Shown in pieces: positions 40,729 through 64,000 of a stretch of DNA of 64,000 nt (within the stretch, counting starts at the first letter, position 1; each line of letters starts with the position of its first letter). The notes under the pieces are model-generated. The model saw only the letters and a list, made by a program, of their open reading frames with translations. It made no database searches and had not been told where the DNA came from. Origin of the DNA: Pseudomonas yamanorum. GTDB taxonomy: Bacteria; Pseudomonadota; Gammaproteobacteria; Pseudomonadales; Pseudomonadaceae. The position numbers were made by a program, and so were the translations under genes. The stretch spans positions 5,890,001 through 5,954,000 of the forward strand of contig NZ_LT629793.1 of NCBI RefSeq assembly GCF_900105735.1, written 5' to 3'.

Positions 40729-41462
40729 CATATCCGTTTCTTCGGTAACGGCGGCTTATGGTTTCGCTCTTACAGCGAGTCACTTTGGAAAAGCCCCAAA
40801 GTAACCAAAGGGCTCTGCCCCGCCTGTCGGCGCCTCGCTAGGGCTCGGCGTTCCCTCACTCCGGCATTGCTCCGCGGGCCGCCGCGACGGGCCATCCATG
40901 GCCCGGCGCGGCTAAACCGGCGTCCTGCCGGTTTACCCGCTCCGCAATACCTGCGTTCGGCCTCGGGCTTATTGGGGCAGTCAGATCAAGATCAAAAGCA
41001 AAAGCAAAAGCACAGCGGCCTCCCGGCCGGCTTGAGTGTTAAAAGCAAAGGCAAGATCCAGAGCGAAAGCCAAATCTGAAGCTGATGCAGCTCTGCTTTT
41101 CTGTGGGAGCTGGCTATGCCCGCTTTTGATTTGGCTTTTGCTCTTCAACACTCAAGCCGGCCGGTAGGCCGCTGTGCTCTTGATCTGCTTTTGATCTTGA
41201 TCTTAGGCGCCCCGTTAAACCACGCTGGCCGAACGCAGGCTTTGGAGCGTGGGTAACCCGGCAGGACGCCGGGTTAGCCGTCCTGGGCCAAGGATGGCCC
41301 ATGACGGCGGCCCACGGTCCAAAGCCGGAGTGAGGGCACACCGAGCCTAGGCGAGGTGCCGAGTGGTGGGGCAAGAGCGTTTTGCTTACTTTTGCGCTTT
41401 TCAAAAGTGAGCCGCTGTAAGAGCGGAACCAATACAAGCCATCACCCAAATAACGGATATGC
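40729..41462. repeat. long composite inverted repeat between NRPS A and NRPS B
   Basis: Third two-armed copy (734 bp), from CATATCCGTTTC to AACGGATATG. The central REP pair is reduced to one partial REP (CTGTGGGAGCTGGCTATGCC at 41101-41120), so a deletion has joined the two inner halves. This copy supplies the uninterrupted sequence at 41.32-41.36 kb that defines the IS110 target in the copy at 21 kb. It separates the first two synthetase genes. Confidence 0.88.
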
Positions 41463-41684
41463 CCCCCCTCCAACAAATACGAAAGTTCCCCAACGCCAGC
41501 CGCTTTGTCCCCGCTTCCCATGTCACCCCCCACCCCCCGAATCCTCTAATTTCCCAACCCTGCGGGAAGCCACCCGATCCTCGACCGCGCCCGCGCTTTA
41601 ACCCAGGCCTCCCAGGCACTTACGCGACAGCTGAAAACGGACTTTCTCCTCAACCGTATCCGACTCAAAAAAGCAGGTTACCCC
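41463..41684 (+). promoter_or_regulatory. leader region of NRPS B
   Basis: 222 bp after the composite repeat and before the NRPS B start. C-rich on the plus strand, no gene. Since NRPS B is separated from NRPS A by nearly 1 kb, a promoter of its own may lie here. No clear -35/-10 pair was found. Confidence 0.3.
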
Positions 41685-54601
<12,917 letters not shown>

Positions 54602-54605
<4 letters not shown>

Positions 54606-57600
54606 GCATCATTGAACTGTTGGCGGCACTCAAGGCCAAGGATGTACAACTGGCGCTCAAGGGCGACCAGTTGTCGGTGCAGGGCAATAAACAGGCCCTG
54701 AGTGACCCGGCATTGGTGGCCTCGCTACGGGAACACAAGCCGGCGCTGATCGAGCTGATCAAGGCTGGGGAATACGCGGCCACCAAGGCCGGTGAAGTCG
54801 AGGTGCCGGCCAATGGCATTCCCGCAGGTGCCCAGCGGATTACCCCAGCGATGCTGACGCTGTCGAGCCTGAGCCAGGCCTCGATTGACCGCATCATCGA
54901 GACCGTCGACGGCGGCGCGGCCAACGTGCAGGACATCTACCCCCTGGCCCCGCTGCAGGAAGGCATTCTTTATCACCATGTGAGTGCCGAACACGGCGAC
55001 CCCTACGTCATGCAGTCGCAGTTCGCCTTCGACAGCCTTGAGCGCTTCAAGGGGTTTGCCCAGGCGTTGCAGGGCGTGATGGACCGCCATGACATCCTGC
55101 GCACCGCCGTGATCTGGGAGGGCCTGGAAGAGCCTTCGCAAGTGGTATGGCGCGCGGCGCGATTGCCGGTGCAACTGATTGAACTGAACCCCGCCGACGG
55201 GGATATCGCGACCCAGTTGCATGGCCTGTTTGATGGCCGTCACTACCGGCTGGATGTCACCCGTGCACCGCTGGTGCGCCTGGTAGGCGCCTGGGACGAA
55301 GCCCGGCAGCGCATGGTTGCCTTGCTGCTGTTCCACCACATGGCCCTGGACCACAGCGCGCTCGACGTGGTGCGCCACGAAATGCAGGCCTACTTGCAGG
55401 GCCACGGGGATCAGTTGGGCCAGGCCGTGCCGTTTCGCAACTACGTGGCCCAGGCACGCCTGGGGATCAGCGAGCAGCAACACGAAGCGTTCTTTCGCGA
55501 AATGCTCGGGGACATCACTGAGCCGACCTTGCCGTTTGGTTTGCAGGATGTGCAGGGCGACGGCCAGGAGATTGCCGAAGTCGACTGGCCGTTGCCGCCA
55601 GCGCTCAATCAGCGCTTGCGGGCCCAGGCACGGCAGTTGGGGGTGAGTGCCGCCAGCCTGTTCCATATGGGCTGGGCGCAGGTATTGAGTGCCCTGGCAG
55701 GCAAGGCGCAGGTGGTGTTCGGCACCGTCTTGATGGGCCGCATGCAGGGGGGGCACGCCACGGACCGGGCCCTGGGGATTTTCATCAATACCTTGCCGTT
55801 TCGCGTGGATGTCGGCGCCGAGACGGTGCGTGCCGGGGTCAAGGCCACGCACGCCCGGCTGACCACCTTGCTGCGTCATGAACACGCCGCCTTGGCCCTG
55901 GCCCAGCGTTGCAGCGGGGTGGCGGCGCCGACGCCGCTGTTCAGCGCGTTGCTCAACTATCGCCACAGTGGCTCGGGCACCAGTACCGACGCGGCGGCGG
56001 CCTGGCAGGGCATCGAGATCTTGAGCTCCGAGGAGCGCACCAACTACCCGCTGACCCTGAGTGTCGATGACCTGGGGGACGGATTTATCCTGCGCTTACT
56101 GGCGAGTACCCAGGTCGATCCGCAGGCTGTTTGTGGTTATGTGCAAACGGCCCTGGAAAACCTGGTACAGGCGCTGGAGCAGGCGCCCGACACCCCGTTG
56201 AATCTTCTGTCGGTACTGCCAGAGGCTGAGCAGCGACACCTGCTGGCGCACTTTAACGCGACAGCGGCCGACTTCCCCCAAGGCACCACCCTGCACGGGC
56301 GTATCGAAGCGCAAACGTTGCTTACCCCGGACGCGGTGGCTGCGGTGTATCAAGGCCGTCAGCTGACCTACGGCGAATTGAACCAACAAGCCAACCTGCT
56401 GGCCCATCACCTGCTGGCCCTGGGGGTAAAACCCGACGACCGTGTGGCCATCGTCGCCCGGCGTGGGCTGGACACCCTGGCCGGATTGCTGGCGATCCTC
56501 AAGGCCGGTGCCTGCTACGTACCGGTGGACCCGTCGCACCCGGCCGAGCGCCTGAGCTACCTGCTCAGCGACAGCGCCCCGGTCGCGGTGCTGACGCAAC
56601 ACGCCCTGCTGGAGCGCCTGCCCGCGCTCGACGTGCCGGTGATCAACCTGGACCGTTTTACCTGGCATCACCATACGGCCAGCAACCCCCAAGTTTCCGT
56701 CACACCGTCTAACCTGGCCTACGTGATCTACACCTCCGGCTCCACCGGCCTGCCCAAAGGCGTGATGGTGGAACACCACACCGTGGCCAACCTGGTGGAC
56801 TGGCATTGCACCGCGTTTGACCTGTGCGCCGGCCGACATACCGCCAGCGTTGCCGGTTTTGGCTTTGATGCGATGGCCTGGGAAGTCTGGCCGGCCCTGT
56901 GTGTGGGCGCGACCTTGCACTTGCCGCCGGCCCACGACGGCGCGGAAGATATCGATGCGCTGCTGGACTGGTGGCGTGCGCAACCGCTGGACGTGTGTTT
57001 CCTGCCCACGCCGGTGGCCGAATATGCGTTCAGCCAGAACATCGAACACCCGACCCTGCGCACCTTGCTGATTGGCGGCGACCGCCTGCGCCAGTTCACC
57101 CGGGCCCAACGTTTCGAGGTGATCAACAACTACGGTCCCACCGAAGCTACGGTGGTCGCCACCTCCGGGCGGATTGAGCCCGGTCAGCCGTTGCACATCG
57201 GCAAGCCCATCGCCAATGCCACGGTTTACCTGCTGGACGAACAGCAGCGCCCGGTGCCCTTGGGGGTTGCCGGTGAACTGTATGTGGGCGGCAAGGGCGT
57301 GGCGCGGGGTTATCTGAACCGTCCGGAAATGACTGCCGAACGCTTTCTGGATGACCCATTCAATCCGGGCCGTATGTACCGTACCGGCGACCTCGCGCGC
57401 TGGTTGCCGGACGGGAACATCGAGTACCTGGGCCGCAACGACGACCAGGTGAAAATCCGTGGCGTGCGCATCGAACTGGGAGAAATCGAAACCCGCCTCA
57501 ACCAGTTGCCCGGTCTCCAGGAAGTGGTGGTGCTGGCCCGGGAAGACCAGCCCGGCCAGCCCCGGCTGGTGGCTTACTTCACCGAAAACCCGCAGTTCGA

Positions 57601-60600
57601 TGCCCTCGATGTGGGCGATATTCGCGCGCATCTGGTGGCGCACCTGCCTGACTACATGGTCCCGGTGGCCTACGTAAAACTCGATGCATTGCCCCTGACC
57701 GCCAACGGCAAGCTGGACCGCAAGGCCCTGCCAAAGCCGGACCTGGCCGCCGTCTTCACTCGCGAGTACGAAGCGCCTCATGGCGATATCGAAACCGTCC
57801 TCGCGCAAATCTGGGCCGATGTGCTGCAAGTGGAGCGCGTGGGGCGCCAGGATCATTTCTTTGAGTTGGGCGGCCATTCGTTGCTGGCCATGCGCATGGT
57901 GTCCCAGGTTCGCCAGCGCCTTGGGGTTGATCTGGCGCTGGGGGAACTGTTCGCCAATGCCGAACTGGCCGCCGTGGCGCAGGTGCTTGCCCAGGCCGGG
58001 CGCAGCACCTTGCCGGATATCCTGCCGGCGGCGCGGGACACGGCGTTGCCGTTGTCGTTTGCCCAGCAGCGCTTGTGGTTTCTGGCGCTGATGGAAGGTG
58101 CCAACACCGCCTATAACATTCCTATCGGCCTGCGTTTGCGTGGGCAGTTGCACGTCGATGCGCTGCAACGGGCCCTGGCGCGGATCGTCGCGCGGCATGA
58201 AACCTTGCGCAGCCGTTTCGCCCAGCAGGATGACGACGCCCAGGTGCTGATCGTGCCGCCTGAAGAGGTGATGCCCCTGCAAGTGCAGGACCTGCGCCGC
58301 CACCCCGAAGCACAGCAGGTGCTGGACGCGTTGATCCAGGGCGAAGCTTCGGCGCCTTTCGATTTGCAGCGCGGCCCGTTGCTGCGCGGGCGCCTGGTGA
58401 TCATGGCCGATGATCATCACGTGTTGCTGCTGACTATCCACCACATCGTGTCCGATGGCTGGTCCATGGGCGTGCTGACCCGTGAGCTGATGGCGTTGTA
58501 CCAAGCCTTCAGCCGTGGTGAGGCTGACCCATTGCCGCCATTGCCGATCCAGTACAGCGACTTCGCCGTGTGGCAGCGCCTGTGGCTCAGCGGCGAAGTG
58601 CTGCATCGCCAGAGCAGCTATTGGCAGCAAACCCTGGCCGGTGCGCCGGCGTTGCTGATGTTGCCGACCGACCGCCCGCGTCCGGCCCAACAGGACTACG
58701 CCGGCAGCAGCGTCGACGTGCGCCTGGATGAACGCCTGACCGCCGGGCTCAAGGCCCTCAGCCAGCGCCACGGCACCACGCTGTACATGGTGATGATGAC
58801 GGCGTGGGCCTCGTTGCTCGCGCGTTTGGCCGGGCAGGAGGAAGTGGTGATCGGTTCCCCCGTCGCCAACCGCCAGCGGGCCGAGGTGGAAGGCTTGATC
58901 GGGTTGTTCGTCAACACCCTGGCGGTGCGCATCGATACCTCGGGCGAGCTGAGTGCCGAGTCGCTGCTGGCGCGGGTCAAGGGGCTGGCCCTGGACGCCC
59001 AGGCTCATCAGGACCTGCCGTTTGAGCAGGTGGTGGAAATCACCCGGCCATTGCGCAGCCTGGCCCATAGCCCGCTGTTCCAGACGATGTTGACCTGGCA
59101 GGACAGCGATGCGCCGGTCTTGGCCCTGGGCGACCTGAGCCTTGAAGGGATTGTGGAGGACAGTCACTTTGCCAAGTTCGACCTGTCCCTGAACCTCGGC
59201 GAGACCCGGGGCGAAATTCGCGGCACCCTGGAATATGCCATCGCGTTGTTCGACGAGTCGACGCTGCAACGCTATGTCGGCTATTTCACCCGCGTGCTGC
59301 AGGCCATGGTGGATAACGATCAGGCGGTGCTGGAACAGGCTGACTTGCTGGACGATCAGGAGCGCCAGCGTCTGCTGTTCGACTTCAACGACACCGCCGT
59401 GGATTACAACCTCGACCAGACGCTGCACGGTATGTTCGAAGCTCAGGTTGCACGAACGCCTGATGCGCTGGCGGTGAAGGCAGGCTCGGAGTGCCTGAGC
59501 TATCGCGAGCTGAACGAACGGGCCAATCAGTTGGCGCACCATCTGCGGGAGCTGGGTGTACAGCCGGATTCGCGGGTGGCGATTTGCGTCGAGCGCGGCC
59601 TGGAGATGGTGATTGGCCTGTTCGCAATCCTCAAGGCGGGCGGCGGTTATGTGCCGCTGGACCCGGCGTATCCGCTGGAGCGTATCGCCTACATGCTCAA
59701 GGACAGCGCACCGGCCGCCGTGCTGGTGCAGGGCGAAACCCGTTCACTGCTGGGCGACGTGACGGTGCCGGTGGTGGACCTGGACCGGAACACCTGGCAG
59801 CACCAACCAACGTCCAACCCACGAGTGGATGGGCTGACCGCGCAGCATCAGGCCTACGTGATCTACACCTCGGGTTCTACCGGCCAACCGAAAGGCGTGA
59901 TCAACGAGCACGCGGGTGTGGTCAACCGCCTGCTGTGGATGCAGGACGAGTACGGTCTTACCGCCCAGGACAGGGTGCTGCAGAAAACCCCGTTCAGCTT
60001 CGACGTGTCGGTGTGGGAGTTTTTCTGGCCGCTGTTCAGCGGCGCCCGGTTGGTCATGGCGCGTCCTGGCGGGCATAAAGACCCGGCCTACCTGTGTGAT
60101 GTGATCGAGTCCGAGCAGATCACCACACTGCACTTTGTGCCTTCGATGCTGGACGTGTTCCTGGCCCATGGCGATGTCAGCCAGAGCGCCGGGCTGGTAC
60201 GGGTGATGTGCAGCGGTGAAGCGTTGCCCGGCAGCCTGGTGCGCCGTTTCAAACAGCAGTTGCCGGGCATCGGTTTGTACAACCTCTACGGCCCGACTGA
60301 AGCGGCGGTGGACGTGACGGCGTGGGATTGCGCCGGACCTGTCACGCCGGACAACACCCCCATCGGCAAGCCGATCGCCAACACCCGCATGTACCTGCTG
60401 GACGGGCAGTTGCAGCCCGTGCCATTGGGCGTGGTGGGCGAGCTGTTCATCGGTGGCGTGCAAGTGGCGCGGGGTTACCTGCACCGTCCTGAGCTGACGG
60501 CCGAACGCTTCCTCAAGGACCCGTTCAGCGCAGGCCGGATGTACCGCACCGGCGACGTCGGGCGCTACTTGCCGGACGGCACTATCGAGTATTTGGGCCG

Positions 60601-63600
60601 CAACGATGACCAGGTGAAAATCCGTGGCCTGCGTATCGAACTGGGTGAGATTCAGGCGCGACTGCTGCAATACCCGCAGATCAACGAAGCCGCCGTGGTG
60701 GCCCGTGACTCACGGCTGGTGGCTTACTACACCGGTGTGCAGGCCGACATCGATGCCCTGCGCAGCCACCTGCTGGAGCAACTGCCGGACTACATGGTGC
60801 CGGCGATCTTCATGCACCTGGAGGCCTTGCCTCTGAGTCCCAACGGCAAGCTCGACCGCAAGGCATTGCCGGTACCGGGCCTGGAATCGGTGATCGCCCG
60901 GGAATACGTCGCGCCTGTGGGTGAAACCGAAATCACCCTGGCCGGCCTCTGGGCTGATTTGCTCAAGGTGGAGCGGGTCGGTCGGCATGACAATTTCTTC
61001 GAGCTGGGCGGCCACTCGCTGCTGGCCGCCAGCCTGATTGGCCGCATGCGCCGGGTCGGGTTGTCGGCGGATGTGAAAGTGCTGTTTGGTCAACCCACCC
61101 TTGCAGCCTTGGCGGCTGCCGTGGGTGGTGGTCGCGAAGTGATGGTGCCGGCCAATGGGATTGCTGCGGATTGCACGCGGATCACCCCGGACATGCTGAC
61201 GCTGGTGAACCTGGAGCAACCCGTCATCGACCGCCTTGTCGCGAGCATTCCCGGCGGCGCGGCCAACGTGCAGGACATCTACCCGCTGGCGCCGTTGCAG
61301 GCCGGGATCCTGTATCACCATCGTGCAGTACAACAGGGTGACGCGTACCTGTTACAGGCGCAGTTTGCCTTCGCCAGCGTCGAGCGCCTTGAAGCGTTTG
61401 CCCAGGCGTTGCAAGCGGTGATCGAGCGGCAGGATATCCTGCGCTCGTCGATGCACTGGGACGGGCTGGAAGAGCCGGTGCAAGTGGTGTGGCGCCGGGC
61501 GTCGTTGCAGGTCGAGGCGATTCAGGCGACGGGCGATGTGCTGGAGCACTTGCAGGCGCGCTTCCATCAGCACCGCCTGGACCTGGGGCAGGCACCGTTG
61601 ATGCGCCTGGTGTACGCCGAAGATCCGGCCAACCAACGGGTGGTTGCGTTGTTGCTGTTCCATCATTTGGTGATGGATCACGTGGCGCTGGAAGTATTGC
61701 AGCACGAGATGCAAGCCTGTCTGTTGGGCCGTCGCGAGCAGTTGGGGGCGGCGGTGCCGTATCGCAACTATGTGGCGCAGACGCGCTTGGGCATGCGTCA
61801 GGACGAGCACGAAGCCTTCTTCCGCGAGATGCTCGGGGAGATCGATGAGCCGACGCTGGCACTGAATTCACCCGATGAAGCGCAACAGGCACGCCTGAGC
61901 GTTGACCCGCTGCTGAGCGGGCGCCTGCGCACCCTGGCGCGTCACCTTGGGGTCAGTGCGGCGAGCCTGATGCACCTGGCTTGGGCGCAGGTATTGGGCA
62001 AGGTTTCCGGCCGTGAGCAGGTGGTGTTCGGCACCGTGTTGCTGGGCCGGTTGCAAGGCGGTGAAGGCGCCGAGCGCGCATTGGGGGTGTTCATCAATAC
62101 CTTGCCGCTGCGGATCGACCTGGGTGAGCGCACGGTGCACGCGGCGCTGATGGGGACCCATGCCAGCCTGACCCAACTGCTCAGTCACGAGCATGCGCCA
62201 CTGGCCCTGGCCCAACGTTGCAGCGGGTTGCCGGCCAATACACCGCTGTTCAGCGTGCTGTTCAACTATCGCCACAGTGCGCCGCACGCTGGTGGGGTGG
62301 CTGAAGCCTGGCAGGGCATGCAAGTGCTCAAGGCCGAGGAACGCACCAACTTTGCACTGTCCCTGAGTGTCGATGACCTGGGTGACGGGTTTGGCTTTGA
62401 TGTCATGGGGCAGGGCGCGGCACGCCTCTGTGAGTACCTGCATGTCGCCCTGGAACACCTGGTGCAGGCCCTGGAGCAAAATGCAGCGGGCCCAATCAGC
62501 CAACTGTCGATTCTGCCGCCGGCGGAGCGTGAAAAGCTACGGGTGGCGTTCAACGCCACCCAACGGGAGTTCCCTCGTGAACATACCGTGCAGCGCCTGT
62601 TCGAAGCCCAGGCCCAGGCGCGCCCGAACGCCATCGCTGTGGCGCATGGCGAGGACACCCTGAGTTACGGCGCGCTGAACACCCGCGCCAACCAACTGGC
62701 CCATCACCTGCGCACCCTGGGCGTGCAGCCCGGCGACCATGTGGCGATCCTGCTGCCGCGCTCGATTGACCTGCTGCTCAGTCAACTGGCAATCCTGAAA
62801 TGCGCGGCGGCCTACGTGCCGCTGGACGTCAACGCCCCGGCCGAGCGCCAGGCCTTTATGGTGCAGGACAGCGGCGCGGTCTGGCTGCTGACCCACAGCA
62901 GCGAGTCCGTCGAGTACCCGGCCCGGCGCATCGACCTCGATACCCTGGCGCTGGACCCGCAACCGAGCCACAACCCGGACCTGTCGCAGACCTCGGAGCG
63001 GGTGGCGTACATCATGTATACCTCCGGCTCCACCGGCACCCCCAAAGGCGTGCTGGTACCGCACCGGGGCATTACGCGGCTGGTGATCAATAACGGCTAC
63101 GCCGATTTCAACGCCCACGACCGCGTGGCGTTCGCCTCCAACCCGGCGTTCGACGCGAGCACCATGGACGTGTGGGGGCCGTTGCTCAACGGCGGCCAGG
63201 TGCTGGTGATCGACCATGCCACCTTGCTCGACCCGGGTGCGTTTGGTCGTGCATTGAAGGCGGGCGAGGCTACGGTCCTGTTCGTCACCACCGCGCTGTT
63301 CAACCAGTACGTGCAGCTGATTCCTGACGCGTTGGCCGGGCTGCGCATCCTGTTGTGCGGCGGCGAACGGGCGGACCCGGCGGCATTCCGCAGCCTGCTG
63401 GCCCGGGCGCCGGCGTTGCGCCTGGTGCACTGCTATGGCCCGACGGAAACCACCACCTACGCCACCACCTATGAGGTGCAGGCGATCGCCGCCGATGCTG
63501 AAAGCGTGCCGATCGGCAGGCCGATTTCCAACACGCAAATCCATGTGCTGGATGCGCACTTGCAGCCGGTGCCGCTGGGTGTAGTCGGGGAAATCTGTAT

Positions 63601-64000
63601 TGGCGGGCACGGTGTGGCCAAGGGGTATCTGAACCGGCCGGAGCTGACGGCTGAAAAATTTGTCGATGATCCATTTGGCGATGGTTTGCTGTACCGCACC
63701 GGCGACCTTGGGCGCTGGTCGGCGGACGGGCTGCTGGAGTGCGTCGGTCGTAATGACGACCAGGTGAAGATCCGTGGCTTCCGCATCGAGTTGGGTGAAA
63801 TCGAAGCGCGCCTGGCGACCTGCAACGGCATCAAGGATGTGGTGGTGCTTGCGCGGGAAGATGCGCCTGGCGATAAGCGCCTGGTGGCGTACTACACCGG
63901 CGAGCCGCTCGCCACCGACGTGTTGCGCAGCCATCTGCTGCAGCATTTGCCGGACTACATGGTGCCCTCGGCCTATGTGCCGCTGGAAAAAATGCCCCTG
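54602..64000 (+). CDS. NRPS C, viscosin-family lipopeptide synthetase, modules 7-9 (3' end outside window)
   Basis: At least 3133 residues, open at the right edge. GTG start inside the stop of NRPS B, so the two are translationally coupled. TubC_N-like docking domain (1-58, [20 protein letters not shown]), then dual C7 - A7 - T7 (Ser1093), C8 - A8 - T8 (Ser2139), dual C9 - A9 (TSGSTG near 2807). C8 is the only conventional LCL domain of the system ([18 protein letters not shown] at 1280), predicting L-configuration of residue 7. Signatures: A7 DAWFLGNVV (Leu), A8 DVWHMSLVD (Ser), A9 D-A-M-F-L-G-C-T-Y (Ile/Val). In viscosin synthetases the missing end carries T9 and tandem thioesterases. Confidence 0.95.

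Overview
The window looks like the chromosome of a fluorescent Pseudomonas (P. fluorescens group). It is GC-rich, is scattered with REP/REPIN hairpins and long intergenic repeats typical of that group, and carries a lipopeptide synthetase system of Pseudomonas type. No tRNA, rRNA or CRISPR array was seen.

Layout. (1) 1-17.4 kb: a type III secretion (T3SS) gene cluster of the rhizobial (Rhc/Sct) kind. It has a split secretin (RhcC2 at the left edge and RhcC1/NolW at 3.0 kb), a small lipoprotein, a TadD-like TPR lipoprotein, and a tightly coupled run: small acidic protein - SctI - SctJ - NolU/SctK - SctL - SctN ATPase - [183-bp tandem REPIN array] - SctO - SctQ - SctR - SctS - SctT - SctU. A perfect HrpL-type promoter (hrp box) then precedes a two-repeat candidate secreted protein. 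A convergent 1156-residue NolX/HrpF-like translocator candidate follows. SctV, SctD and SctP are not in the window. (2) 17.5-31.7 kb: ordinary accessory and housekeeping genes. These are a DUF1835-like protein, a YfcE-like phosphodiesterase, a FetAB-type ABC exporter, an idonate/gluconate 5-dehydrogenase pair with a divergent LysR regulator, a GST, two overlapping LysR genes, a PNPOx-fold protein and a sorbosone-dehydrogenase-like lipoprotein. They are interspersed with long composite inverted repeats, one of which is split by an IS110-family element. (3) 31.7-64 kb: a cyclic lipopeptide locus. A NodT-type outer-membrane efflux lipoprotein and a LuxR regulator are transcribed divergently from three non-ribosomal peptide synthetases with 2, 4 and at least 3 modules. 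The third runs off the right edge.

Reading the adenylation signatures by eye gives Leu - (Glu/Gln-like) - Thr - Val/Ile - Leu - Ser - Leu - Ser - Ile, led by a starter condensation domain. This is the order of the viscosin/WLIP/massetolide lipopeptide family. The LuxR/NodT pair fits the regulator and export outer-membrane protein usually seen beside such synthetases.

The most unusual points are: the in-frame 183-bp REPIN array inside the T3SS operon; a SctU protein without the NPTH autocleavage motif; a perfect hrp box inside a rhizobial-type T3SS locus; a probable internal start producing a short SctQ; an approximately 0.75-kb composite palindromic repeat family, one copy of which gives the precise empty site of an IS110 insertion; and a viscosin-type synthetase in which the first gene is physically linked to the second.
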